Shown here: positions 33,900-46,528 of the stretch, piece after piece
Numbering within the stretch: the first letter of the stretch is position 1
Layout: every line of letters starts with the position of its first letter
NCBI GenBank assembly: GCA_946811695.1
Contig: OX328124.1
Coordinates: forward strand, 93,463,176-93,527,175
Origin: Gonocerus acuteangulatus
Lineage: Eukaryota > Arthropoda > Insecta > Hemiptera > Coreidae
Length of the DNA: 64,000 bases
Direction: 5' to 3'
Position numbers and translations under genes: made by a program
Notes under the pieces: generated by a model
Database searches by the model: none
What the model saw: only the letters and a program-made list of their open reading frames with translations
What the model was told of the DNA's origin: nothing

Positions 33900-35344
33900 A
33901 AAAGTCCGACTCGCAGGAACTGCATCATCTTAGCGCGGTTCCGTTTTTATCCCTAGTCTAATTTGGAAAGATTAAAATAGAAGCAGTTATTATTTTGGTT
34001 CCACTAGTCTTGAAAGGTCTTGATTTATGATCTTACCTGGAAGGGTTGGCCAACACTAGAAAGGGTCCCGAGAGTTACAAGGTCTTGGAAACTTGTAAAT
34101 CTATATTTCTAACAATAAATTGTTTTTGTTATTTTACTTAACCTGTTTTATTGTCAAATACATTATCCAACTATAAGCAATCAAAAAAAACCGTTCGAAT
34201 AAACGAAATCAATTACTTAAAAGTTTTAAGCACTTATTTCTCCGATTGACATCGCCTAATTAAAACTTTCTTCAGAACCTTTTTTGTAGAGCATTTAGTA
34301 AGCTTTCGAATGCTAATCTTCCGCTTCACAAGATTGTCAACGGTTTTCGAGATACTAACGAAAGTATACAAAGTTACCAAAACTTTTTTTGTCTATTAAT
34401 AAAATATTTTATTCTAACCCTTCCTCTACTCCGAACGTAACCAACATTTCAACATATTAGTGTTGATGAAATTCAAACATGCAGAAAATGTTTCAACTGT
34501 ATCCCATAATTCTAAGTACCAAAATCAAAGACAAACAACCCTCCCTAGGAAGGACGCTAGGCAGTTGAAAAGCTATATCTTGGAAATCCATATCTCTAAC
34601 ATTAAATTGTTTTTCTTATTTTTCTTAACCTGTTTTATTTTCAAATACAATATCCAACTATAAGCAATTAAAAAATAACAAGGAATAAAAAACAGACAAA
34701 AAGAACAGTTTGAATAAGCGAAATCAATTACTTTAAAGATTTAAGCTCTTCTTTCTCCGATTGACATCGCCTAATCAAAACTTTTATTAGAGCCTTTTTT
34801 TTAGAACATTTAATAAGCTTTCTAATGGTATTCTTCCGTTTACCAAGATTCTCAACCTTTTTCGAGATATTAAGGAAAGTAAACAAAGTTACCAAAACGT
34901 TTTATGTCTGTTAATAAAATATTTTATTCTAACCCTTCCTTAACTCCATACGTAACCAAAATTTCAACATATTAGTTTTAATGAAAGTAGAACATGCAGA
35001 AAATGTTTCAACTGAATCCCATTTTTCTAAGTACCCAAACCAAAAACGGTATTCAAAAACTATTTTTCCAATTTTCTCAAAAACGGTTAAAGCTATCGCC
35101 TTAAAAATGGTTTCATTCGTTTTCCTAGCCCAAGAAGCATATAAAACGAGTACTTACAAGCTTATGAACTCAAAAACGTAAGCGTTACGATTTTGTTTGC
35201 GCGAATTTTGCCCCAAACGCCATCTTCCAGTAGGCGGATTTTGCTGGTTAACGAACTTGATCTTTCAAATTAGACGAAAGATTTTTGTACCAAATTTCAT
35301 CACAATCGGACCATTGGTCTGGGAGCTACAGAGCGTACAGACAA

Positions 35345-35405
<61 letters not shown>

Positions 35406-35542
35406 AATTTAAGTACTATCATTTTCGGTCTCTATGGGTTCTGAAACGCAAAATTTTCTAGTCGGCACTTCCGGATTGCGTCATGAGATCAACCTTATAA
35501 GCGGGGTTCCCCCCTATGGGGGAGGGAGGAACCGCGCTAAAA
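33900..35542 (+). mobile_element. Helentron-like element, G family copy 4
   Basis: Starts AAAGTCCGACTCGCAGGAAC, then CATCTTAGCGCGGTTCCG. It contains internal repeats and (TA)n at 35346-35402, and ends in stem-loop GGTTCCCCCCTATGGGGGAG followed by GGAGGAACCGCGCTAAAA. Its length of 1.64 kb equals G copy 3. Confidence 0.7.
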
Positions 35543-35825
35543 CGTTATTCAGCAAATATTTTTCCAATATTCTCGAAAACGGTTAAAGCTATCGCCTTAA
35601 AAAAGGATCATTCGTTTTCTTATGCCAAGAAGCCGATAAAACGAGTACTTGCAAGCAAATGAAGTAAGCGGAACGATTTTTTTCGCGCGACATTCGCTTC
35701 AAAAACAATGTTCCTGTGGGCAGATTCTGCTGGTTAGCGAACTTGATTTTTCAAATTAGACGAAGATTTTTGTACGAAATTTCATCAAAATCGGACCACT
35801 TTTGACCTGCCAGAGCTGCGAACAG

Positions 35826-35899
<74 letters not shown>

Positions 35900-36038
35900 A
35901 ATTTGAACCACCGTTATTTTCGGTCTCTAGGGTTTCTGAAACGCAAAATTTTCTAGTCGGCACTTTCGGATTGTTTCATGAGATCAACCTTATAAGCGGG
36001 GTTCCTCCCTATGAAGGCAGGGAGGAACCGCTCTAAAA
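35543..36038 (+). mobile_element. Partial G-family unit fused head-to-tail to copy 4
   Basis: Directly after the 3' stem-loop of copy 4, sequence homologous to its last 490 bp resumes (TTTTTCCAATATTCTCGAAA) and again reaches (TA)n at 35833-35896 and a terminal stem-loop ending CTCTAAAA. The second unit lacks its 5' part. Head-to-tail joining is compatible with rolling-circle products. Confidence 0.7.
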
Positions 36039-36700
36039 TAGAGCAAACTGAAAGTCTGAATAATTTGTTTATTAGAAACCCAGCATTACTTTCAGAACTT
36101 TCCGAATATTATACTCATGGCTATTGAGGTTACCTCTACGCTATGTAGGTTATCCTACCTACTAGATAACGAAAATGATCTCCATTAAAATTGTATATAT
36201 ATATATATATTGAATCATTTGTTATTAATTTATTTTGTTAAGGAGTATACTAAAACTTCTAATAGGCCGCTCTTTTTAAAACACATGCTCTTCACTACTT
36301 GTTGGGAATTATATCTACCGAAAATTAAAATCATATGTAAAAGAATGGTATATACCGAAATCCAACTGCCCGCACCCCCCGTCCCATGTAATATAGAATA
36401 GTTCCATAATAGGAATGGCTGATTTGACATGTTCCGAGCAAGTTTTTTAAGATTAGACTATAAGATATTGGTGGATTTTGAGATTGAGGGCTGGATTTAA
36501 ATAAAGGCCTGCTGGAGTGAAGGGATAGCCCTATTATACTTTCCAATGAGGCACAGCTGTACCGTCCTCTGTCCCTTTCAACAAATACTCCGCATATATA
36601 ATTGCACCTTTTAGCACCTCCGTAATTCATTGTAATTTATCGCAAGGATTACTCATTCATGGGTGAATTATGTTCTTCGGTCATTAAGAGAACTTTTCAA
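36039..36700. other. Intergenic DNA with a fragment of an A-family 3' end
   Basis: 36118-36211 (GGCTATTGAGGTTACCTCTA to CCATTAAAATTGTATATATA) resembles the A-family stem-loop flank at 39154-39262. The rest is unassigned. Short ORFs overlap on both strands at 36210-36630. Confidence 0.45.
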
Positions 36701-37035
36701 CACCAAATAAGTAGTATGAGTTAGTGTATTAAGTGCACCATATTTTCAACCAAAAATATTTGCCAATACAAGAGATGATACAAGAAAGAAATGTCCAAGT
36801 TCATTACTTGGAAGACCTCATAGTTACTTACTAAGAACAGTAAAGACACTTCAACAGACCTTTAAAAACAACAATCAGTTGAAGTGTCTTTAACTGTTCT
36901 TAGTAAGTAACTATGAGGTCTTCCAAGTAATGAACTTGGACATTTCTTTCTTGTATAATCTCATGTATTGGCAAATATTTTTGGTTGAAAATATGGTGCA
37001 CTTAATACACTAACGCATACTACTTTTTTGGAGTG
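36701..37035. mobile_element. Foldback element, about 155-bp arms
   Basis: The left arm 36701-36855 (from CACCAAATAAGTAGTATGAG) is mirrored by 36878-37035 with few mismatches around a 22-bp centre. A transcript would fold into a hairpin of about 150 bp. No ORF, and no clear TSD. Confidence 0.85.
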
Positions 37036-37320
37036 TAGGATGGTAAAGCGTTTTTTGGGGGCTTTAGGAGGAGATATTTCTCGCTTTTGGGGGAAGGGAG
37101 TGTTTCTTTCTGGGGGGAGGAACTTGGCCTCTATTTCACATTTATGTTTTTTTGGGATCTCATTACTTTTTTCTAAGTATTAATTAAAATTTAGTTACCG
37201 CATACCTACTGGCTTTTGTACTTCATATAAAACCAGGGCCTTTGGATTCTGCATAAAGTTCTCCTTACTGCTTGATATTTGATATCAATAATCAACCTAC
37301 ATACATCTAATCACTAGCAT

Positions 37321-37654
37321 AGAAAAGGTAGAAGCTCTTCCAGATGACATTACTCTAGAGGACAAATTGATTGCTCTCTTAACTAAACTATTACTCTGTA
37401 AAACACAGGAACCTTATCCCGAGGATAAAGATCACAATAGGGAATGTGTAGAAGGCCTTCAAGAAAAAGATAAGAACAAAGACGATACATTTTGGGTTTG
37501 TGATCCTAAACTTTGGAATTTAGATGGCTCGACTTTGAAAAACTTAGTATCTGCTGTCAAGTATATTATGCAGTTAACCCCTACGACTTTATTTACTGCA
37601 TTTAAGAAAGAAGTCACAACTGTTGTTGTTAAGATGCGTCGAAATGTTTTTTAA
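37321..37654 (+). CDS. Unidentified open reading frame, possible terminal exon
   Basis: From a possible acceptor (ATCTAATCACTAG before 37319) the plus strand is open to a stop at 37652-37654. It encodes EKVEALPDDITLEDKLIALL, a Lys/Asp/Glu-rich middle (EKDKNKDDTFW) and a C-terminal KLWNLDGSTLKNLVSAVKY segment. The composition looks protein-like and is not shared with other repeats here. No domain recognised. It could be a 3' exon or a fragment of an unidentified mobile element. Confidence 0.3.
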
Positions 37655-38430
37655 AACATCAGATATAGGTTCTCCTTACCAAGACGATTCATTTCATACC
37701 CCACATGATGGGTTTCCGAAGGAATGATGGCTTTCCGATGGAACAAAAAGTACAAAACGTCATAGGTAATATGACACTCCCGTATCAAGACCTACTCTCT
37801 AAATTTGGTCAAAATAGGTCAAACGGTGTGAATTTGTATAAAGAACAAACATACAGACAGCTGAAAGACCTTTTTTACCTAGCCTAGTGCATTCCCCGGA
37901 CTAAGGCCTACCTGGGTGCCAAGTTTGGTCGAAATCGGTCAAACGGAGTGAATTTGTGTAAGGAACAAACATGCAGACAGACAGCTGATAAACGATTTTG
38001 ACCTAGCCTATGACACTACCCGGATAAAGACCTACCTATGTACCATGTTTCGTCAAAATCGGTCAAATCGTGTGGATTTGTATAAGGAATAAACAGTTAA
38101 GCAAACAGCTGATAGACGATTTTGAACTAGCCTATGACACTCCCCGGATCAAGACCGACATGTGTGTCAAATTTTATCAAAATTGGCCAAACGGTTTGTA
38201 CTTGTATAAGGAACAAACAGACAGACAGACAGCTGGTAGACAATTAAACCTAGCCTATGATTCTCCCCGTATCAAGACCCATCTGTGTCCCAAGTTTGGT
38301 CAAGATCGGTCAAACGGTACGGATTTGTATAAGGAACAAACATGCTGGTATACGATTTTGACCGAGCCTATATGCATCTAATTGTTTCTTAACACATCAA
38401 ATATAGGATCTTCATACCGAGACGATTTTT
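37650..38430 (-). repeat. Tandem-repeat family T, locus 2
   Basis: About five to six units of roughly 105-120 bp (AAGTTTGGTCAAAATCGGTC, then AAGGAACAAACAGACAGAC), in reverse orientation to the loci at 17.1 and 45.7 kb. A direct repeat brackets the array: AAAACATCAGATATAGGTTC at 37653 and AACACATCAAATATAGGATC at 38390. Confidence 0.8.
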
Positions 38431-38908
38431 CAGGATTTTTCGATTTTTCCCTTTAAAAACACCTCCATATCTATCAACATGCAAAATTTCAAGTCTCTAG
38501 CATCATGGGATGTGCCTAATAGTTTTGATGAGTCAGTGAGTGAGTGAGTGTGTGAGTGAGTGAGTGAGTCCTATAAATCCCGATTTACGATCGCTTACAT
38601 CTCAGAAACTATTCGATATAGAATTATGAAAATTTGCAGTTTTACTCACATCTAGTAGTATAATACCTGTGTAAAATTTCATAACTTTATCATTGCCTGT
38701 TTGAAAGTTGTGAGAGGGTAAAAATCGGCTCTAAGACCTCCTGTAATATACACACAGTTTAGGCCGGAACTTCGCCTGGCGCACTGCCGTGCGCCTAGAT
38801 ATAAGAGCAATCTATTAAATAATGAACTTCAGTTATTTCTATGAAAATCTTCCAATAGTTAAAACAAGTTCCAAAATAGGAACTACTTATAGAAGAGGTT
38901 GGTTTAAG

Positions 38909-38911
<3 letters not shown>
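38431..38911. repeat. (TGAG)n tract and dispersed repeat DNA
   Basis: A GTGAGTGAGTGAG tract at about 38533-38568 lies in a block resembling a common arthropod dispersed repeat (AAATTTCAAGTCTCTAGCAT). A related TCAGTGAGTG context occurs at 43588. No gene. Confidence 0.5.

Positions 38912-38960
<49 letters not shown>
38912..38960. repeat. (TA)n microsatellite
   Basis: Uninterrupted TA repeat. Confidence 0.95.
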
Positions 38961-38961
<1 letters not shown>

Positions 38962-39125
38962 TTAGATATTCGTATCTCTAAATAAATAAAACAACATTTT
39001 TCTTTATAATTTGGTGGCTTCGACTCCTATGGTCATTGGCACCATGAAACAATTATTATTATTTACATAGTATTGGCCAACAATGGTAACGACTGTATTG
39101 TATTTATATTAATCTGAAGTCTTTA

Positions 39126-40437
<1,312 letters not shown>

Positions 40438-40529
40438 TTTATATATATTTTTATTGTTTTTCAATTTTTTTTATTATATTATTTCTGTTTTTCGGAATGA
40501 GACTAGTTTTCTATGTTATTAAACTGTTT

Positions 40530-40945
40530 AGAATCCCTTCACAACCAAATGTTCCAAGATGGATACTTATTGATGCTGACTGGTATAATTACCAAAGGTT
40601 GGCTGATCTGTTGGATATAGACCTCAAAATTACTCAAGTAGATTTGTATGATGGTCATTATTAGCGGACACTAGCTCCATACCCGTAACTAAAGCTGTAA
40701 AAACAAGAGTTGTCCTACATTGGTGGAGTGACGAATATTGGGATGCTGTGAAAGCATTTAATAGAGCACTGCGCAGGTTTTCACCTCACTCTTGCTCTCA
40801 ATATGAGGATGAGTTCTTCGCTGCAAGGCACAATAAGATCAAATGGCACCAAACGAAAGTCGTTGAAAGCATTTCTATAAAAAATAATCTGCTTCACTCT
40901 GTCAACCCAACGTTTCCTTCAGTTAAGGAAGATTATTGATCGGAG
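40530..40945 (+). pseudogene. LINE endonuclease-to-RT linker fragment
   Basis: Plus-strand text includes NVPRWILIDADWYNYQRLAD, a stop, then VVLHWWSDEYWDAVKAFNRA followed by LRRFSP. The 'P.W....W.....RL' and 'WW..E...A...RNRALRRF' patterns are typical of the segment after the APE-type endonuclease in R1/I/Jockey-like LINEs. Separated by a frameshift. No catalytic domain remains. Confidence 0.65.
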
Positions 40946-40982
40946 CCGGGGAAAAAAATATTACGAATTACATCGAAGTCAA

Positions 40983-41080
40983 TAGGGGTCTTCCGTGGTC
41001 TAGTGGCTTGCGCCATAGGTTCATAAGCGAGAGATAGTGGGTTCGATCCCCACCGGCGCACAGTGTCACGAGCAGTTTTA
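40983..41080 (+). mobile_element. tRNA-like SINE head
   Basis: CTTCCGTGGTCTAGTGGCTT (box A-like) and GTGGGTTCGATCCCCACC (box B) resemble the head at 16045. It runs into GGCGCACAGTGTCACGAG, a motif that reappears in reverse at 42330. Confidence 0.6.
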
Positions 41081-42325
41081 AAAGAAAAAATTCTTTTAAT
41101 GGTTAATATTAAAATTAGAACCTTAGAATAGAAAGAAAACATCAAAATTCTAATATAAAAACAAAGACTAAAAGCTAAGGATTAATTTGAATTGTTCATA
41201 CAAATACAAATATTCAAACTGGTTCGGTTAGTAGATATTTACTTTGGCTGTTCCAATCTTATTACTTGAAAATTTTCCTTCTTCTATTAAGATGTTCAAG
41301 TGTCAGTCCTAAGTGATTCGTTGATTGACTAATCTTGGCCAACTGTGCAAAAATGGGGAAGTTCTAGCGCTTTAATTATGTAAGAAATTGTCATCATTTT
41401 TTCAGTTTTGGAATTGATTTAAAGAAAAACATAAAATAACGGGTTTTTTTTCATACTTTAAGCGTAAATAGTACATTGCTTCACGATAATTTTGATACCT
41501 AGTTTACCTGCTTTCGGCTGCTTCGTACAGCGATTTTGTGGTTTTAGATTTCATAACCAATGCACAACTGTACAGCGTCTGGCGCAGTAATGAACCTAAC
41601 ACCACATACGATGCTTTATTTGATAAAATCGAGCAAGAATATAATTCATCTGAAATTATTGGACTGGAAATAACATTCATAATCGATTTGGGTGCCATTT
41701 TGAAAGTGGTTTCTAGTGGTAAATCAATTAATATACCGAAATTAACTGGATTAATTGGTGAGACTAAAAATTTATGTCCGAAGCATTATTCATGATATCA
41801 TATGTCAGTGGCATTACATAAAATGTTTTTAAATGGGTCTGATATCATTTCCTTTTTCATTTGACCATTTGGACAATTATCAGAAGAAGCATTGGAGGAT
41901 CGATAAAAAGACATAAAGTATTTTAGAGATCACAATACGAGGAAAACGTTTTGAATTCATACAAATATGGATTTAATGAAAATGCTCCTTCTCTCGTCAG
42001 ATCCAAATTTGTCAATTTTAAGAAAGGTTAGCTCCAAAACCGAAAAAAATTGAAGAAATCGTTTTATCATAGTTAATTTTAAATAATTCTAGTGATTTTG
42101 AGTAGGAATAAGCTTTTTTATTTGTAAACGTTCTTTATCCATTTATTATAAGTTGGTAAATATCACATATATGTTTCCATATACATTGTATGTAGGTTTA
42201 TACCATAATAAATTATTTTCTTAAGTCAACATTTCTTTTTTCTCCCATCTTTGTGTTTTTTAATAATAGAAAAAAATAATAAACCTGTTCTAGACAAAAA
42301 TAAGATTTTTGATTTCTTACCCCAT
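41081..42325 (+). other. Unassigned DNA with one 85-aa ORF
   Basis: The plus frame at 41538-41795 (MVLDFITNAQLYSVWRSNEP, later LEITFIIDLGAILKVVSSGK) is open and protein-like, but no family, splice site or repeat relation is evident. It may be a decayed transposon ORF. The remainder is AT-rich. Confidence 0.3.
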
Positions 42326-42329
42326 ATAC

Positions 42330-42420
42330 TCGTGACACTGTGCGGCGGCAGGAATTTTCTCATCCCAAGGCTCGTTGGGAAAATTCCTCGCTGCACCCTG
42401 GATATCGGCGCTAATGGCCG

Positions 42421-42453
<33 letters not shown>
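42330..42453 (+). mobile_element. SINE with type II tail and poly-A
   Basis: GCGGCAGGAATTTTCTCATC with a local inverted repeat (GGAATTTTC / GAAAATTCC), then ATCGGCGCTAATGGCCGATA and about 30 A. The tail motif CGGCGCTAATGGCC is shared with the 5S-SINE at 63.5 kb and the insertion at 43.7 kb. Confidence 0.65.
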
Positions 42454-42456
<3 letters not shown>

Positions 42457-42474
42457 ATGTCAATTACGAACCCA

Positions 42475-42915
42475 CTGCCGAAAATTGGAAAATGGTTTGG
42501 TTAATACTTTCAAACAGTTTGTTCCGATCTAAATTACCCGCACGATTTCCAAACAATGAAAAGAAACAAAGATTCCAAGTCTCTCAATAATGAAATTGAT
42601 CCCTTAAATCCTTTAAAATTCCCTATCAATTTCTCCGAATTTTGAGAGGCACTGGACTCGAAAAGATACCAGCCTTGTTTTTCAATAACAAAATCTACAA
42701 TTCTTGAACAAGATATTTCTGTTAGGATATATCCCGAATATCTGGAAGATACCGATTCCAATACCTAAGAAAAACAGACTCCAGGATGACGTCTTCAGTC
42801 ACCGAATAATAATTCTCACATGCTACCTATGTAAGCTCATAGAAAAGCTTATTTCTAGCCGAAAATTGTGGGACCCCATAAAAAAATTAATGTATTTCTA
42901 CACTAGCTGACTACC
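42475..42915 (+). pseudogene. LINE RT, N-terminal palm fragment
   Basis: A frame with LGYIPNIWKIPIPIPKKNRL, then FSHRIIILTCYLCKLIEKLI matches the RT entry motif 'G..P..WK...I.PI.K....(D)..S.RPI.L....K..EK.I..R' of I/R1/Jockey-like LINEs. The upstream part (NSLFRSKLPARF, LNPLKFPINFSEF) is frame-shifted. No catalytic residues retained. Confidence 0.65.
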
Positions 42916-43720
42916 CGAGCTTCGTCACCTCAGATAAGTAGTTATTTTATTGCGTTAAATAATGTATCATCAAAATTAACGCTACTAGATAATTGTTTAC
43001 GGTTTTATTACAGTACGGTTCCCGTCATACTATATGTTATTCATCAATTGATAAGTAATCAAAGTGTAATGTTCCTTCACACCTGGGCGCTCCGGACCAG
43101 TGTCAATAAACAGATAACAAGTTAAAATTCGTTGCCAATTATAAATGGACGTTAAAATTTAAAAAATCATATTTCCTTGATGTAATTTTGAAGCATCCAT
43201 TATATTTGTGAGCATAAACAGAGAGAGTTCTGACAGATGCTTTATGGGATACCATCACCAGGTATACTTGAACTAAATGAGGCACAAAATCATAGTTTAT
43301 TTATAGTAATTTAAGATCTGCTATCATAGTTGAAATTAACCGCAAATAAAAGTAATATTATGAAATAGATACAGTACGGTAACAGCTTACTTGTTATCGT
43401 CCTAGCAACGCAAGTTGCCTAGATCTGCCTGCTCTCTTTAAAACCAACTAAAAATTGAAATCCCTCTAAAAATACTTAAAAATCGAATATCTAAAAACCC
43501 TTTCTTAGCGAGTTCTTACATTCTAAAGGGAGTGTCCATGCAAAATCTCAAATTTTTCTGTCAAGTGGTTTGGGCTAGGCGATGATAGGTCAGTGAGTGG
43601 TATTTGACAAATATATAGTAGATACCACAGATTTTTACTAGAAAAAAGATTTCTTTACCAATATTGTCGGAGTAAGTGTATTAAAGGCTTTAAATAAAAC
43701 AAATTCTTCAAATTGATTAT
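42916..43720. other. Dispersed-repeat-like DNA
   Basis: CTGACTACCCGAGCTTCGTC at the start and CAAATTTTTCTGTCAAGTGG near the end are phrases often seen in arthropod retroposon 3' regions. At 43126-43166 there is a SINE type I tail (GGACGTTAAAATTTAAA). No gene. Confidence 0.4.
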
Positions 43721-43733
43721 ATTAGAGGTTATT

Positions 43734-43763
43734 CGGCGCTAATAGCCAAATAGTTGATGCGCC

Positions 43764-43825
<62 letters not shown>
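43734..43825 (+). mobile_element. Minimal SINE-tail insertion (type II) with poly-A and TSD
   Basis: Only about 33 bp of SINE tail (CGGCGCTAATAGCC to GATGCGCCGT) plus about 60 A. It is flanked by a perfect 13-bp duplication ATTAGAGGTTATT at 43721-43733 and 43826-43838, so a severely 5'-truncated retroposition. Confidence 0.9.
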
Positions 43826-43828
<3 letters not shown>

Positions 43829-43838
43829 AGAGGTTATT

Positions 43839-44430
43839 TGCAAGGACAAATTGAGGTTATTATTGAAGACATTCAGGACTGTTAGACATCATTCAGGAGA
43901 TGTTTAGGGGTTTTAGCCAGACTACCACCCATTTCTGATGCATTTTCTTTTTTTGACAGAAAAGTCATCACTCGTACCGCGAAACGTACTCACGACTTCA
44001 TGCAGGGTGTGTATCCAACATAACACACACGGCCGTTGGCAATCTAAAAAAGTAAAACAATTAAAAACATTTATAAGAGGTAGAATTTGTATTGTAATTT
44101 ACGAATTACTGAGCTCAAGTCCTCTTGTTTGAGTTTAGGAGTGTTACACCGACGATATAAACTCGCCTCTGAGAAGATAGACGTGTCATGTTAGGGAATT
44201 GTGTTCCATGGGAAGCGTAATCCTTAAGCCGATTAACTGCTTCTATCAGAAACTACAAGGTCCTCCAAATAGCTTATAACCTTGTACTAGTCAGCTGAGA
44301 CTATTTTCATACAGAGTTGGGGGAAATTCAGGTAACGATCAAACGAGCTATAGTATTAATAAGATAGATTCCATTTCGCAAGAGCTGGCAGGATTGAGCT
44401 CCTCAGAAAGAATTCCACTTTAGTACGAAT
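43839..44430. other. Unassigned DNA
   Basis: A short plus ORF (43938-44132) with no recognisable motif. Nothing else supported. Confidence 0.4.
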
Positions 44431-44545
44431 AAAAAGTCTGTTCGATTTACGCAGGAACTGGATAACCAAACACATTTCTCAGATGTGGTTAGTGTACACT
44501 CCATTCATTAATAGTTTGCTTAAACTAACCTATATAATTAAAAAA
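44431..44545 (+). mobile_element. Helentron-like A family, 5' end fragment
   Basis: AAAAAGTCTGTTCGATTTAC then GCAGGAACTGGATAACCAAA and TTTGCTTAAACTAACCTATATAA follow the first about 110 bp of A copy 1 with mismatches. Confidence 0.5.
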
Positions 44546-44594
44546 AAAGTGGTGTTTTTCGGTTTAATATTTATAATAAAAGACTGTCTTTGGT

Positions 44595-45260
44595 TTATTG
44601 ATATTGATGAACAAGAAAAGCGTACACATGTAAAAAGACAAATGTCTCTAGGAGGACTTCCCACAATATTTCAAGCAGAGATTTATGTCATTTTAGCCAC
44701 AGCTTATAAAGGCGGGGTTTGTCGGAGGAGAGTAAATATTCTGACAGACAGGCAGCCTGTAGGACACAAGAAGGATATCAGCTCAAAAGTGCCAAAGAAA
44801 ATGCAAACGAATGGGCACAGAATAATAATGTTGTCATTTACTGCATACATTAATGTAGCCTAGGCAACGAGAGAGTAGACAAAAGGGCAAGAATGGGCGT
44901 GGACCTGGCACCAATAGGCCAATGACTGAGTGTTCGTGGCCTGCGATAAAGTGGTAATTGTAATAAGACCCCAAAAAAATCGATAAACTTTGGGAAGGAT
45001 AGGACATTAACTTAAGTCTGAGCAAGAAGGAGATCATCTTGGGTTTAGCAAGGAAAGATCTGAGAGAGATTCTGGCGACTGTATCTGGACATTGTACCAT
45101 TAATAATCATATGCATACCATGAGGCAAATCACCGGTCTATATATGGTGCAAAGACATGGAGGCGAGACCTAAGCTTGTTGCATTTGTGAGTTTAGAACT
45201 GGAAAGCAGAAGATTCCTACATTTTGGAAGCCTCAAGGAAGACGACACGCACAATAAGAC
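44595..45260 (+). pseudogene. LINE RNase H domain and C-terminal fragment
   Basis: MSLGGLPTIFQAEIYVILAT resembles the RNase H core ('.S.....FQAEI.AI..A') of RNH-bearing LINEs (I/R1/LOA-like). RRVNILTDRQ corresponds to the 'I.SDSQ' strand, with Asp retained but the following Ser/Asp changed. GNERVDKRARMG after a stop corresponds to the 'GNE.AD..AR' motif. Further on, LREILATVSGHCTINNHMH matches the C-terminal 'L.G.L.GHC.LN.H' region. Stops and frameshifts make it a pseudogene. Confidence 0.7.
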
Positions 45261-45586
45261 AAAAGTCCGTTGTGAACCCTGTGATGCGAAGGGTATGAAT
45301 CAGCAACAAATGTAATTTAATCTAACAATAATCGATAACACTAAAACAGCAAAAAGAATCGACAAAATACAACCATATTTATTAGTACAGAAGCCTTAAC
45401 AGTATTACGCCTGACGAGAGAACATGGCCAGAGGACTTCATAAGAAGGTAAGACTGGAATTTAAAACAATTGGATCAAATGTAAATTTATTTAGGCAAGG
45501 GATGAGTACATATTGTTGTAAAAAGTATATATTGAGAAAGATGCCGTATGACTTATACATTTTATACCAAGCGAAGCTATTAAAAA

Positions 45587-45590
<4 letters not shown>
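45261..45590. other. Unassigned DNA
   Basis: Nothing recognised. Confidence 0.5.
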
Positions 45591-45592
<2 letters not shown>

Positions 45593-45648
<56 letters not shown>

Positions 45649-45681
45649 AGAGGAAGTTGGCAATGGCACAACGTATGTATA

Positions 45682-45745
<64 letters not shown>
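45593..45745. repeat. Two (TA)n microsatellites
   Basis: Tracts at about 45599-45645 and 45683-45745, the first preceded by (CA)5, separated by a 37-bp unique segment. Confidence 0.95.
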
Positions 45746-45747
<2 letters not shown>

Positions 45748-45750
<3 letters not shown>

Positions 45751-46528
45751 CAAGTGTCTTTTTGTTCCTTGTACTAATTCTCACCGTTCGACCAATTTTG
45801 ACAGGTGACATTTGGTATGTATTGATACAGGGAGTGTCACACAGGTAGGTATTTATACAGGGAGAGTCATAGGCTCGGTCAAAAGAGTCTACCAGCTGTC
45901 AGTCTGTATGTTTGTTCCTTATACAAATAACACCGTTCGTCAGATTTTGACCAAACTTGGCACACAGGTAGGTATTCATACAGTGAGTGTCATAGGCTCG
46001 GTCAAAAGCATCTACCAGCTATCAGTTTGTATGTTTGTTCCTTATACAAATTCACACCGTTCGTCAGATTTTGACCAAACTTGGCACACAGGTAAATCTT
46101 CATCCGGAGAGTGTCGTGGGCAACGTAAAAAATCGTCTACCAGCTGTATGTCTGTATGTTTGTTCCTTATACAAATCCGCACCGTATTTTGACCAAACTT
46201 GGCACACAGGTAGGTCTTGATCCTGGATCTCTCATAAGCAAGGTCAAAAACGTGCACCAACTGTGTGTCTGAATGTTTGTACATTATACAAATCCACATC
46301 GTTCGACCGATTTAGACCAAACTTGACACACAGGTCCATGATACGGATAGTGTCATAGGCTAGATCAAAATCGTTCGGACGCCAAGGGTTCGAAACTATG
46401 AACCCAAATAGTTACAGATTTGCGTTATTAGATTGTAATATTCCTTATTTAGCTTCTAATTTATATTTTTTTTATAGATGCACAAAGTAGGTGTAGCATG
46501 GCCGGGTCACCGGTAGTCTATAAATAAA
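45748..46528 (+). repeat. Tandem-repeat family T, locus 3
   Basis: Five to six units of about 110-120 bp (TTTGTTCCTTATACAAAT, TTTTGACCAAACTTGGCACA, CAGGTAGGT) then the family 3' part (GAACCCAAATAGTTACAGAT to GATGCACAAAGTAGGTGTAG and CTATAAATAAAA). Overlapping ORFs are repeat artefacts. Confidence 0.85.

Noticed and set aside
34981..35181. Recurring 66-aa ORF (MKVEHAENVSTESH-type), also at 2952-3152 and 24905-25105
   Set aside because: It recurs only because the Helentron-like G element recurs; it is not extended or conserved as a protein, and lies in AT-rich non-coding repeat body.
45812..46299. ORFs rich in VCMFVPYTN-like repeats
   Set aside because: Translations of tandem family T.
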